From positions 1-30,140 of the forward strand of contig CAMLGD010000011.1 in assembly GCA_946479405.1 (NCBI GenBank): a stretch of DNA of 30,140 nt, read 5' to 3'. The notes beneath the pieces were generated by a model. That model was given only the letters and a program-made list of their open reading frames with translations, had not been told where the DNA came from and searched no databases. Origin of the DNA: an uncultured Vogesella sp. Its GTDB lineage: Bacteria; Pseudomonadota; Gammaproteobacteria; Burkholderiales; Chromobacteriaceae. Each line of letters begins with the position of its first letter. Position 1 is the stretch's first letter. The position numbers were made by a program, and so were the translations under genes. Of the stretch, positions 17,711 through 25,018 are shown piece after piece.

Positions 17711-18193
17711 ATGCGTAAATCCAGTTTTCCGCCGGTGGTGGCTGCGGATACCCGCTTGCTGATCCTCGGTTCGCTGCCGGGTGAGGCCTCGCTACAGGCC
17801 GGGCAGTATTACGCCCATCCGCGCAACCAGTTCTGGCGCCTGATGGCGGTGGTGACGGGACGGGATCTGCCGGCGCTTGATTACTCGCAAAGGTTGGCCG
17901 CATTGCAGGCCAGCGGTGTGGGGCTATGGGATGTGGTGGCCGATGCACAGCGCCGCGGCAGCCTGGATAGCGATATCCGCGATGCCCGCTACAACCCGCT
18001 ACTGGCCCTGCTGGCCGAACTGCCGGCCTTGCGTGCGGTGGCGTTCAACGGCAAAACCGCCGGTAAGGCGGTGTCGCAGCTGGCCGGCTGTGGCATCGAG
18101 CTGCTGGTGCTGCCGTCGTCCAGCCCGGCACTGACCACAGCATTTGATAAAAAACTTGAAGAATGGCAGCGACTTGTCCGATATATCAGCTAA
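17711..18193 (+). CDS. DNA-deoxyinosine (hypoxanthine) glycosylase, UDG superfamily
   Basis: 160 residues. The family removes hypoxanthine arising from adenine deamination in DNA and belongs to the uracil-DNA glycosylase fold. Seen: the first motif LLILGSLPGEASLQAGQYYA followed by HPRNQFWRLM, which carries the Asn of family 6 enzymes; SGVGLWDVV; NGKTAGKAV; and the second motif LVLPSSSPA, where uracil glycosylases have a His-containing loop. ATG at 17711; a TTG one codon earlier is possible. The ribosome binding site is weak. Placed after rnhB it adds a second repair activity to the region. Confidence 0.85.
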   Translation: MRKSSFPPVVAADTRLLILGSLPGEASLQAGQYYAHPRNQFWRLMAVVTGRDLPALDYSQRLAALQASGVGLWDVVADAQRRGSLDSDIRDARYNPLLALLAELPALRAVAFNGKTAGKAVSQLAGCGIELLVLPSSSPALTTAFDKKLEEWQRLVRYIS

Positions 18194-18217
18194 TCGCTGA
18201 CTACCGACTGCCGCCAC

Positions 18218-18412
18218 ATGAATCGCTACTGCATCTGGTTCGTTACCGCCGATGATCCGGCCACCCGCCGTGCTGAGGTCAGCCTGGCCGGCACGCTGCA
18301 CAGCCACCAGGTGCTGGATGACATCGAACAGCGGCTGGCAGCGCAGCTGCGCCTGCCGCGCATCATGATTACCCACTGGCAGCGCTTCGAAGATCCGCCG
18401 TACGGCGGCTGA
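18218..18412 (+). CDS. Small hypothetical protein
   Basis: 64 residues starting MNRYCIWFVTADDPATRRAE, with no signal peptide and no membrane helix. Codon third positions are overwhelmingly G or C, like the neighbouring genes, which supports real coding. I do not recognise a family. It lies 24 bases after the glycosylase gene on the same strand and ends 28 bases before a hairpin, so it could be the last gene of that transcript. It ends FEDPPYGG. No strong ribosome binding site is visible. Confidence 0.6.
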   Translation: MNRYCIWFVTADDPATRRAEVSLAGTLHSHQVLDDIEQRLAAQLRLPRIMITHWQRFEDPPYGG

Positions 18413-18440
18413 AACCGACTGGCTCCTGCTTCCGGCGTAT

Positions 18441-18480
18441 GCCGCATCGGCGCATCCTGTGCGAAGATGCGGCTTTACTT
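18441..18480 (+). terminator. Probable terminator before moeA
   Basis: GCCGCATC (18441-18448) pairs perfectly with GATGCGGC (18466-18473), with a small inner CGCA/TGCG pairing, followed by TTTACTTTTG. It separates the small hypothetical gene from moeA, whose ATG lies 25 bases further on. Confidence 0.5.
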
Positions 18481-18498
18481 TTGTCGCCGGATCCTGCC

Positions 18499-19686
18499 AT
18501 GCAAAGCGTTGATCAAACCCGCGACTGGCTGCTGTCCCAGGCCCGTCCTCTCCACCATACCGAAACCGTTTCCCTGCTGGATGCCGTTGGCCGCGTGCTG
18601 GCTGCCGACGTGGTCGCCACGCTGGACGTGCCGCCGCACGACAACAGCGCCATGGATGGCTATGCCGTGCGCGCCGCCGATGCGGCCAACGTGTTGCCGG
18701 TCAGTCAGCGTATTCCCGCCGGTAGCCAGCCGCAGCCGTTGGCCGCTGCCAGCGTCGCTCGCATCTTCACCGGCGCACCGATTCCCGCCGATGCCGACGC
18801 GGTTGTGATGCAAGAGCAGGCTGAGCTGCTGGACGACGGCAGCGTGCGCTTCACCGCGCCGGTAACGGCCGGGCAGAACATCCGCCGCCGCGGTGAAGAC
18901 ATCGCCAGTGGCCAGGTGGTGCTGGTGGCCGGGCAGCGACTGCGCGATGCCGACATCGGCCTGGCGGCCTCCGTCGGGGTGCCGGCGCTGCAAGTGCAAC
19001 GCCAGTTGCGTGTGGCGGTGTTCTTCACCGGCGACGAGCTGGTGGAGCCTGGCCAGCCACTGCCGGCCGGCAAAATCTATAACTCCAACCGCTACTGGCT
19101 GGTGCCGGCACTGCGCCAGTTGGGCTGTCAGGTAATCGATCTGGGCATCGTGCTGGATGCGCTGGACGCCACCCGCGCCGCACTGCGCGAAGCGGCTGCG
19201 ACGGCCGACGTGGTGATGACCTGCGGTGGTGTGTCGGTAGGCGAGGAAGATCACGTCAAGGCCGCGGTAGAGGCCGAGGGCGAGTTGCAGTTGTGGAAGA
19301 TCGCCATCAAGCCGGGCAAGCCGTTGGCCAGCGGGCGGGTGGGTGCAGCCGACTTCATCGGCCTGCCGGGCAACCCGGTGTCAGGTTATGTGACGTATGC
19401 GGTGCTGGTGCGCGATTTCCTGCGCGCGCGCATGGGCGAGGCGGTGCAAGGTTGGCCGCAGGCGCAGCAGTTGCCGGCGGCATTCGAATGGAACAAGCCG
19501 GATGCCAAGCGCGAAGAATTCTTGCGGGTGCGGCTGGTGCAGCAGGACGGCCAGCTGGTGGTGAGTCGCTACCCGCACCAGGGGTCCGGCGTGCTGACCT
19601 CCTGCGCCTGGGCCAATGCGCTGGTACGCTTGCAGCCTGGGCAGCGCGTGGCGCCGGGCGATCTGGTGGCGGTTTATCCGCTGTGA
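18499..19686 (+). CDS. moeA: Molybdopterin molybdenumtransferase MoeA
   Basis: 395 residues (E. coli 411). MoeA inserts molybdate into adenylylated molybdopterin to form the active cofactor. Seen: VPPHDNSAMDGYAVRAADA (about 53-71), RIFTGAPIPADADAVVMQE, IRRRGEDI, FFTGDELVEPGQPLPAGKIY, MTCGGVSVGEEDHVK and GLPGNPVSGYVTY, covering domains I-IV. The ATG at 18499 is chosen because the protein then starts just before the family core; the longer frame from 18439 reads through a hairpin. Its stop overlaps the ferredoxin GTG start by 3 bases. moaC and the mod genes lie 5 kb downstream on the other strand. Confidence 0.95.
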   Translation: MQSVDQTRDWLLSQARPLHHTETVSLLDAVGRVLAADVVATLDVPPHDNSAMDGYAVRAADAANVLPVSQRIPAGSQPQPLAAASVARIFTGAPIPADADAVVMQEQAELLDDGSVRFTAPVTAGQNIRRRGEDIASGQVVLVAGQRLRDADIGLAASVGVPALQVQRQLRVAVFFTGDELVEPGQPLPAGKIYNSNRYWLVPALRQLGCQVIDLGIVLDALDATRAALREAAATADVVMTCGGVSVGEEDHVKAAVEAEGELQLWKIAIKPGKPLASGRVGAADFIGLPGNPVSGYVTYAVLVRDFLRARMGEAVQGWPQAQQLPAAFEWNKPDAKREEFLRVRLVQQDGQLVVSRYPHQGSGVLTSCAWANALVRLQPGQRVAPGDLVAVYPL

Positions 19687-20030
19687 GCCGACTGAGCTTC
19701 TGGCGTGATGGCGTCTTGCTGGCGCAGGTCGACGATGCGCAGCCCGGCGACATGCTGCTGGATGTCGCCCGCTTTCACGAGGTGCCGCTGCACTGGCGCT
19801 GCGGCCAGGGCACATGTGGCACCTGCGCGGTGCGCATCCGCCATGCCGCGCAGCCGCGCGAGGTGCAGGTTGGCCGCAAGGAGCGCAATGTATTGCTGCG
19901 TGCCGGCCTGATCGACGCCGTGCTGGCGGGGCAGGAAACCTGGTCGGATACGGCGGGCACGCCACGGCTGGCCTGCCACCTGCCGCTGGAAGAAATGGAT
20001 TGGCAAGTGCTGCTGCCGGACGATAATTAG
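19683..20030 (+). CDS. [2Fe-2S] ferredoxin-like protein
   Basis: 115 residues with a GTG start that overlaps the moeA stop (GTGA). The plant-type [2Fe-2S] motif is complete: Cys40, Cys45 and Cys48 (CGQGTCGTC) and Cys98 (LACHLPL). It is a small cytoplasmic electron carrier. Its partner enzyme is not evident. The overlap with moeA suggests a link with molybdoenzyme metabolism, but this is inference from position alone. The sequence PGDMLLDVARFHEVPLHWRC is typical of the fold before the cluster loop. Confidence 0.85.
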   Translation: MSRLSFWRDGVLLAQVDDAQPGDMLLDVARFHEVPLHWRCGQGTCGTCAVRIRHAAQPREVQVGRKERNVLLRAGLIDAVLAGQETWSDTAGTPRLACHLPLEEMDWQVLLPDDN

Positions 20031-20042
20031 CTGACGACGCGC

Positions 20043-20070
20043 TTGCACAAACCGCGTGGCCGCGTACAAT
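20043..20070 (+). promoter_or_regulatory. Candidate promoter before the 67-residue protein gene
   Basis: TACAAT at 20065-20070 (5 of 6 bases) follows TTGCAC at 20043-20048 (3 of 6) after 16 bases. The -10 box sits in the loop of a hairpin formed by GCCGCG (20059-20064) and CGCGGC (20072-20077), which is followed by TCTTTTATT and may also terminate the moeA-ferredoxin transcript. Confidence 0.4.
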
Positions 20071-20110
20071 GCGCGGCTCTTTTATTGCATTGATTCGCAA
20101 AGGAAAAATC

Positions 20111-20314
20111 ATGGCCAAGAAGCACGATGACGAACTGGATGACGAAACCCTGGCGCTCTTGGCCTGGTGTATGGAGGTGGAAACCCACCTGGTGGCCGCT
20201 GGTGCCACTACCGAAGAAGCACAGGATCACATTGAAGAGCAGGCCGAGTGGTACACCGACATGTTCTACGATGGTCTGACCCCGGCCGAGGCCGCCAAAC
20301 AGGCACTGGCATGA
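20111..20314 (+). CDS. Small acidic hypothetical protein
   Basis: 67 residues, strongly acidic (MAKKHDDELDDETLALLAWC...), predicted mostly helical, without signal peptide or membrane segment. A good AAAGGAAAAATC ribosome binding region precedes the ATG at 20111. The stop overlaps the exonuclease start (ATGA), so the two are probably co-translated. I do not recognise a function. The C-terminal GLTPAEAAKQALA resembles a short helix-turn stretch but gives no clear family. Confidence 0.7.
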   Translation: MAKKHDDELDDETLALLAWCMEVETHLVAAGATTEEAQDHIEEQAEWYTDMFYDGLTPAEAAKQALA

Positions 20315-20922
20315 AGCAACGGCTGGCGGTGATCGACTTTGAAACCTCTGGCATCACGCCGGGTGTGGGCTGCCGGGCGACGGAAATCGGCATTGTGCTG
20401 CTGGAAGGCGGGCAGATCGTCGATCGCTACCAGAGCCTGATGAACGCCGGTGTGCGGGTGCCGCCGATGATCGAGCAGCTGACCGGTATCAGCAATGCCA
20501 TGCTGCGCAGCGCACCGCCGGTGGCGCGGGTGATGCGCGAGGCGGCCGACTTTGTCGGCAGTGCGCCGCTGGTAGCGCACAACGCCAGTTTCGACAGCAA
20601 GTTCTGGGATTACGAGCTGGCACAGCTGGGCCGCAGCCGGCCGCAGGCGTTTGCCTGCACGCTGCTGTTGTCGCGCCGCCTGCTGCCGCAGGCGCCGGAT
20701 CACAAGCTGGGTACGCTGACCCGCTGGGCAGGGTTGCCGGCGACCGGCCGCGCCCACCGTGCGTTGGCCGACGCCGAGATGGCGGCCAACCTGTTGCTGC
20801 ATCTGGGCATTACCCTGCGGCAGCAACATGGCCGGGGAGCTGTCGATCACGGCTTGCTGTGCAAACTGCAGAAAGTGCCGGCTGCCAAAGTGTCGCAATA
20901 CCTGCGCGAGCTGCCGGCCTGA
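20311..20922 (+). CDS. DEDDh-family 3'-5' exonuclease (DnaQ/PolC-like)
   Basis: 203 residues. All three exonuclease motifs are visible: Exo I LAVIDFETSG (5-14, Asp and Glu), Exo II LVAHNASFDSKFW (about 87-99), and Exo III HRALADAEMAA (about 150-160) with the DEDDh histidine. Such enzymes degrade or proofread DNA or RNA with two metal ions. It is shorter than DnaQ epsilon and lacks an obvious clamp-binding tail, so I would not call it dnaQ. It overlaps the small acidic protein gene by 4 bases and is followed by a strong terminator. Confidence 0.88.
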   Translation: MKQRLAVIDFETSGITPGVGCRATEIGIVLLEGGQIVDRYQSLMNAGVRVPPMIEQLTGISNAMLRSAPPVARVMREAADFVGSAPLVAHNASFDSKFWDYELAQLGRSRPQAFACTLLLSRRLLPQAPDHKLGTLTRWAGLPATGRAHRALADAEMAANLLLHLGITLRQQHGRGAVDHGLLCKLQKVPAAKVSQYLRELPA

Positions 20923-20974
20923 GTCTGGCTGCCGCTGGCTGTCGCGTCGTTGCCAGCGGCAATGTCGCCTGCTG

Positions 20975-20999
20975 ACCCTGCCCATAGGCAGGGTTTTTT
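20975..20999 (+). terminator. Intrinsic terminator after the exonuclease gene
   Basis: ACCCTGCC (20975-20982) and GGCAGGGT (20987-20994) form an 8-bp stem with a CATA loop, followed by T through 20999. It lies between the exonuclease and the convergent modC. Confidence 0.9.
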
Positions 21000-21015
21000 G
21001 CTGTTGGCCGCGGTG

Positions 21016-21876
21016 TCAGGCGCGGCTTGTTTGCGGTAACGGTGTCAGGTTGCCCGCCAGCAAGGGTAGCGGGCTGCCGACACGCAAGCCGGCGGCTTCG
21101 TCATGATCCAGCAGGATGTCTACCATGCTGCCGCCACTTTGCACGGTGACGCGCCACAGCAGGTCCGCCGGCTGGATCGCCAGCACCGTGGCACTGAGGT
21201 GCAGCCGCCCGGCGGTGCTGCCTTGCAGATAGACCTGCGCCGGCGTGCCGCGCCGCACGATGCGGCCGTCGGCCAGCTGCAGCACCTGGTTGGCCAGCTT
21301 GAACACCTCCGGAATGTCATGGCTGACCAGCACCGTGGTGACGGCAAAGCGTTGCTGCAGTAGCAGTAGCTCGTCCTGCAGCCGGCTGCGCAGTGCCGGA
21401 TCAAGCGCCGATAGCGGCTCATCCAGCAGCAACAGCCGTGGTCGGCGTGCCAGCGCCCGCGCCAGCGCCACGCGCTGCCGTTGGCCACCGGAAAGTTGGG
21501 CTGGCCGTTGCCCGGCGTATGGTGTCAAGCCGGTCAGGGTCAGCAGTTCTTCCACTAGCGGCAGGTCGTCACGGCTGGCGCCGTAGGCAATGTTGTGGCG
21601 CACATCCAGATGTGGGAACAGTGCGTAATCCTGAAACACCATCCCCACGCCGCGGGCCTGTGGTGACAGGCTGTGGCGGCCATTGATCCACTGTTCGCCG
21701 TCTACCGCCAGTGTGCCGCTGTCGGCATGGCTGAGACCAGCCAGCAGACGTAGTAGCGTGGTCTTGCCGGCGCCGGAATCCCCGGTCAGTGCAGTGATCT
21801 GGCCCGGTGGCAGCTCGGCGGCAACATCCAGTGTCAGCCGTGGCGACAGCTGTTTTTGCAGCTTGAAGCGGATCAT
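21016..21876 (-). CDS. modC: Molybdate ABC transporter ATP-binding protein
   Basis: 286 residues, shorter than the 352 of E. coli ModC. It powers molybdate uptake through ModB. Seen: Walker A GDSGAGKT (32-39), Q-loop in MVFQDYALFPHL, signature LSGGQ (128-132), Walker B LLLLDEP (148-154) and SHDIPEVFKLA with the H-loop histidine. The C-terminus has only a single short TOBE-like segment (about 225-280), which may be compensated by the separate TOBE protein two genes upstream. The start overlaps the modB stop by 4 bases. It is the last gene of the mod operon. Confidence 0.95.
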   Translation of the reverse strand: MIRFKLQKQLSPRLTLDVAAELPPGQITALTGDSGAGKTTLLRLLAGLSHADSGTLAVDGEQWINGRHSLSPQARGVGMVFQDYALFPHLDVRHNIAYGASRDDLPLVEELLTLTGLTPYAGQRPAQLSGGQRQRVALARALARRPRLLLLDEPLSALDPALRSRLQDELLLLQQRFAVTTVLVSHDIPEVFKLANQVLQLADGRIVRRGTPAQVYLQGSTAGRLHLSATVLAIQPADLLWRVTVQSGGSMVDILLDHDEAAGLRVGSPLPLLAGNLTPLPQTSRA

Positions 21877-22541
21877 GCGGCCAACCTTTCACTGTGGCGG
21901 CGCAACAGGTTCACCGCCAGCACCACCAGGAAGGAGAAGCCGCACAGCACGGCGGCGTAGACATGTGCGGCAGGGTAGTTCAGCACTTCTACCTCGTTAT
22001 AAATGGCAATCGACGCCACGCGGCTGACGCCCGGGATATTGCCGCCCAGCATCAGCACCAGGCCGAATTCACCCACAGTGTGGGCAAAACTCATCACCAG
22101 CCCGGCCACCAGTGCCGGCTTGATGCATGGCAGCTCCACGTGCCAGAAAGTGCTCAGTCGCGACTTGCCCAGCGTGTAGGAGGCTTCGCGCAGGTTGTCC
22201 GGCAGGCTGGATAGCGCCGCGGCCACCGGCTGCACCATGAACGGCAGGCTGAACAGCACCGAACCCACCACCAGGCCGGCAAACGAAAATACCAGCTGGA
22301 TGTGGAAGCCTTGCAGCCATTGCCCCAGCAGGCTGACGGGGGAAAACGCCAGCAGCAGGTAAAAGCCCAACACCGAGGGGGGGAGCACCAGCGGCATTGC
22401 CACCAGCGTTTCTGCCAGTGGTTTGTACCAGCGTTGGCTGTGTGCCAGCCAGCCGGCCAGCGGCACCCCGAGCAGCAGCAGAATGCCGCTGGTAGTGGCC
22501 GCCAGTCTGGCGGTCAGCCACAGTGGTTGCAGGTCGATCAT
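21873..22541 (-). CDS. modB: Molybdate ABC transporter permease
   Basis: 222 residues (E. coli 229) with about five or six membrane helices. It forms the channel through the inner membrane. Seen: MPLVLPPSVLGFYLLLAF and the EAA loop that docks on ModC, EASYTLGKSRLSTFWHVELP, then FAHTVGEFGLVLMLGGNIPG, all typical of ModB. The ATG at 22541 has a strong GGAGGAGG upstream; the longer frame from 22670 runs inside the TOBE gene. It overlaps that gene by 4 bases and modC by 4 bases. Confidence 0.95.
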   Translation of the reverse strand: MIDLQPLWLTARLAATTSGILLLLGVPLAGWLAHSQRWYKPLAETLVAMPLVLPPSVLGFYLLLAFSPVSLLGQWLQGFHIQLVFSFAGLVVGSVLFSLPFMVQPVAAALSSLPDNLREASYTLGKSRLSTFWHVELPCIKPALVAGLVMSFAHTVGEFGLVLMLGGNIPGVSRVASIAIYNEVEVLNYPAAHVYAAVLCGFSFLVVLAVNLLRRHSERLAA

Positions 22542-22939
22542 GTCTGCACCTCCTCCAGTAGCAGCATGGCGTGGGATTTGATCAGGGCGCTGACCTGGCT
22601 GCCGGTTTCCAGCTTCAGCCGCAGTGCGGACTGGCGGGTGATCAGTGCCGTAAACGCCAGTTGGCCGCACTGCAGGCTGATGCGCGCCATCAGCGTGCCC
22701 AGCTGCACGGCGCTTACTTCGCTGGGCAGAATGTTGCGGATGCTGATGTCGCCGCTCAGATGGCGGGCCAGCGCCACGTCCATTTCGCGAAAGCCCAGTT
22801 GCACCTGCTGGCCGACGTCGGCCGGCGGCTGCTCGCCCAGTGCCAGCGCGGTGCAGTGGTGCTCGCCCACGCTGACTTGCAGCAGGTGGATGCCGTCGGC
22901 GCTGTGAACGCCGGTGACAAAGCCGTGCAGCCGGTTCAT
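22538..22939 (-). CDS. TOBE-domain protein inside the mod operon
   Basis: 133 residues. The C-terminal half (about 66-130, from ISIRNILPSEVSAVQLGTLM) is a TOBE/Mop domain like those at the ends of ModC and ModE, which bind molybdate. The N-terminal half (GFVTGVHSADGIHLLQVSVG ... DVALARHL) resembles the first TOBE-like part of a ModC C-terminus. It therefore looks like a ModC regulatory tail living as a separate gene. It overlaps modA and modB by 4 bases each, so it is surely expressed with them. It could store molybdate, as Mop proteins do, or act as a detached ModC regulatory domain. The role is inferred. Confidence 0.75.
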   Translation of the reverse strand: MNRLHGFVTGVHSADGIHLLQVSVGEHHCTALALGEQPPADVGQQVQLGFREMDVALARHLSGDISIRNILPSEVSAVQLGTLMARISLQCGQLAFTALITRQSALRLKLETGSQVSALIKSHAMLLLEEVQT

Positions 22940-23679
22940 GGCAGGTGGTAGCCGTAGCGCTGCAGGATGCTGCGCGCTGCAGGCGAGGACAGGTAATCGA
23001 ACAGCTTGCGCGCGTCCGGGTTGGCCGCAGCGGTCTTGAGTAGCAGCATGTCCTGCACGATGGGCTGGTGGCTGGCTGCCGGCACGTCTACCCAGCGGCC
23101 CTTGCCCTGCATCTGCGGTGCCAGCACCAGCGCCTTGGCGACAAAGCCGGCCTGCGCTGCGCCGCTATCCACGAATTGCGCCGCCTGGGCTATGTTGTCG
23201 CCCTGCACCAGGCGCGGCTTCACGCTGTCGGCCAGCTGGTAGTAGTCCAGCACCCGCAGTGCCTCGGCACCGTAGGGCGCCGCTTGCGGATTGGCGATAG
23301 CGACTTTGCCACTGGCGGCTTTCAGCCAGCTTTGCCACTGCTTGCCGTCAAAGGATACGTCTTTCGACCACAGCACCAGTGCGCCCAGTGCATAGGTCTT
23401 GGCCGGCAACAGGGCCATGCCGGCGGCGGACAGCTTGCGCGGGGTTTCGTCGTCGGCGGACAAGAACAGTTCGAACGGGGCGCCGTTCAGGATCTGGGTG
23501 GCGATCTTGCCGGAAGAGGCGTAGGACGCTTCCACCGCCACGCCGCTGCTGCGGGTAAAGTCGGCGGCGATGTCGGCAAAGGCGTATTGCACGTTGGCCG
23601 CAACCGCGACTTTTACCGGCGCGGAAAAGGCGGGGGCGCACAGCAGGGTGGCAAGCAGGGTAAGGAAGGGGCGACGCAT
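22936..23679 (-). CDS. modA: Molybdate-binding periplasmic protein
   Basis: 247 residues (E. coli 257). A signal peptide (LTLLATLLCAPAFSA) is followed by VKVAVAANVQYAFADIAADF and the ASSGKIATQI segment, the oxyanion-binding start of ModA. Later VAIANPQAAPYGAEALRVL and DNIAQAAQFVDSGAAQAGFV are typical of the family. It captures molybdate, and often tungstate, for ModBC. The ATG at 23679 comes 18 bases after the modE stop. It is the first transporter gene of the operon. Confidence 0.94.
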   Translation of the reverse strand: MRRPFLTLLATLLCAPAFSAPVKVAVAANVQYAFADIAADFTRSSGVAVEASYASSGKIATQILNGAPFELFLSADDETPRKLSAAGMALLPAKTYALGALVLWSKDVSFDGKQWQSWLKAASGKVAIANPQAAPYGAEALRVLDYYQLADSVKPRLVQGDNIAQAAQFVDSGAAQAGFVAKALVLAPQMQGKGRWVDVPAASHQPIVQDMLLLKTAAANPDARKLFDYLSSPAARSILQRYGYHLP

Positions 23680-23697
23680 GGGGTGATGGCTCCTGTG

Positions 23698-24450
23698 TCA
23701 ATCAAGGATGCCCAGAATCACGTTCTGGGCGGAAAACAGCGCGGTAACGGCGCTGCCGGGTTGTAGTTGCAAACTGGTGATGCTGTCGTTGTCGGTGATG
23801 GCGCACAGTGTGCCGCCGCCGTTCAGTTGCACGATCACCTCGCTGTTGACCGCGCCCGGGGTCAGGCGGCTGACGCTGCCTTCCAGTCGGTTGGCAATGG
23901 CAATGCGGCTGGCAGCGTCCGGGGTGGCCAGTGCGACCCACGATGCCTTGATCAGTGCAACCACCAGTTTGCCCGTCGCCAGGCCAAGCTCGGCGCTGCT
24001 GCTGCGCGTGACCTGGGCGGTGAGGGCCTGGCCGCCGGTCAATAGCAGGTGCAGGGTGTCGTTGACGGCGCCCTGGTCGATGCGGCTGATGGTGCCGGCC
24101 AGCTGGTTGCGCGCTGAGGTGCGCAGCGGCAGGCGGGACAGCTCTGCCAGCGCCGCCGGCTGGGCGTCGGCACTTTGCAGTGCGCTACCGGCGTTATCCC
24201 AGGCGTGAAGCAGTTGTTCTCCCAGCTCGGTCAGCCGGGTGCCACCGCCTCCACGGCCGCCGGTAGCGCGGGCTACTAACGGCGCAGAGCTCTGCTGGTT
24301 CATGCGATCCACTTGCTGCCAGGCAGCCTTGTAACTCAGCTGGCAGGCGCGTGCCGCGGCGCTGATTGAGCCGTGCTGGGCAATGGCGCGCAGCAGTTGC
24401 AGTCGCTGGCTGGCGCCGCGGCCGGCAAACAATTGCCAGGGGTCATTCAT
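23698..24450 (-). CDS. modE: Molybdate-responsive transcriptional regulator ModE
   Basis: 250 residues (E. coli 262). The N-terminal winged helix (about 10-100) has RLQLLRAIAQHGSISAAARA and GGRGGGGTRLTELGEQLL, typical of ModE. Two TOBE domains follow (about 113-180 starting RNQLAGTISRIDQGAVN, and about 185-250 starting ANRLEGSVSRLTPGAVN), which bind molybdate at the dimer interface. With molybdate bound, ModE usually represses mod genes. It heads the mod gene run 18 bases before modA, so autoregulation is likely, and possible operator half-sites overlap its start region. Confidence 0.95.
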   Translation of the reverse strand: MNDPWQLFAGRGASQRLQLLRAIAQHGSISAAARACQLSYKAAWQQVDRMNQQSSAPLVARATGGRGGGGTRLTELGEQLLHAWDNAGSALQSADAQPAALAELSRLPLRTSARNQLAGTISRIDQGAVNDTLHLLLTGGQALTAQVTRSSSAELGLATGKLVVALIKASWVALATPDAASRIAIANRLEGSVSRLTPGAVNSEVIVQLNGGGTLCAITDNDSITSLQLQPGSAVTALFSAQNVILGILD

Positions 24451-24468
24451 CGTTATTCTTCGCTATTC
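24451..24468. promoter_or_regulatory. Possible ModE operator half-sites at the modE start
   Basis: On the plus strand CGTTATTC (24451-24458) and CGCTATTC (24461-24468) are direct repeats with one mismatch and a 10-base period, immediately before the modE ATG. They resemble the CGTTATAT half-site of E. coli ModE boxes, but the arrangement is direct rather than inverted. GTTAACG at 24477-24483 lies nearby. Confidence 0.3.
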
Positions 24469-24490
24469 AAAAATGGGTTAACGCTGGGGC

Positions 24491-24516
24491 AAAAAAACGG
24501 CCGCATGTCACGGCCG
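24491..24516 (-). terminator. Intrinsic terminator after moaC
   Basis: On the minus strand CGGCCG (24511-24516), a 7-base loop and CGGCCG (24498-24503) form a G+C-rich stem followed by seven T (24491-24497). It lies 8 bases after the moaC stop and 40 bases before modE, separating the two units. Confidence 0.88.
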
Positions 24517-24523
24517 CGCTGGC

Positions 24524-25018
24524 TCAGTCTTTGTGCTCGGGGGATGCGGCCACCCAGTGACCACTCTTGCCGCCTTGTTTTTCCAGTAGCTGTACACCGC
24601 CAATGGTCATGCCCTTGTCTACGGCCTTCAGCATGTCGTACACCGTCAGCAGGCCGGCCATTACGCCGCTCAGCGCTTCCATTTCCACTCCGGTGCGGCC
24701 AACGGTCTCGGTGGTGACCTCGATATACAGGCGTTTGGCGGCGGCATCCGCGCTGAACTCGACTGCCACGCGGGTCAGTGCCAGCGGGTGGCAGAGCGGA
24801 ATCAGGTCGGCGGTGCGCTTGGTGCCCTGAATGGCGGCCAGGCGGGCGATGCCGACCACGTCGCCCTTCTTGTTGTTGCCTGCCTGTAGCAGGGCAAAGG
24901 TGTCGGGCGCCATGTCGATGTGGCCACCGGCGCGGGCAATGCGACGGGTTTCGCTCTTGCTGCCGACATCGACCATATGGGCCTGGCCGGCGTCGTCAAA
25001 GTGGGTGAGTCGAGTCAT
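24524..25018 (-). CDS. moaC: Cyclic pyranopterin monophosphate synthase MoaC
   Basis: 164 residues (E. coli 161). MoaC turns the MoaA product into cyclic pyranopterin monophosphate, the first stable molybdenum cofactor intermediate. Seen: [51 protein letters not shown] with the conserved Cys-His, [14 protein letters not shown], and [15 protein letters not shown] with the active-site Asp and Lys. moaA, moaD and moaE are not in the window. The gene has its own terminator before modE, so it is a separate unit on the same strand. Confidence 0.96.
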   Translation of the reverse strand: MTRLTHFDDAGQAHMVDVGSKSETRRIARAGGHIDMAPDTFALLQAGNNKKGDVVGIARLAAIQGTKRTADLIPLCHPLALTRVAVEFSADAAAKRLYIEVTTETVGRTGVEMEALSGVMAGLLTVYDMLKAVDKGMTIGGVQLLEKQGGKSGHWVAASPEHKD

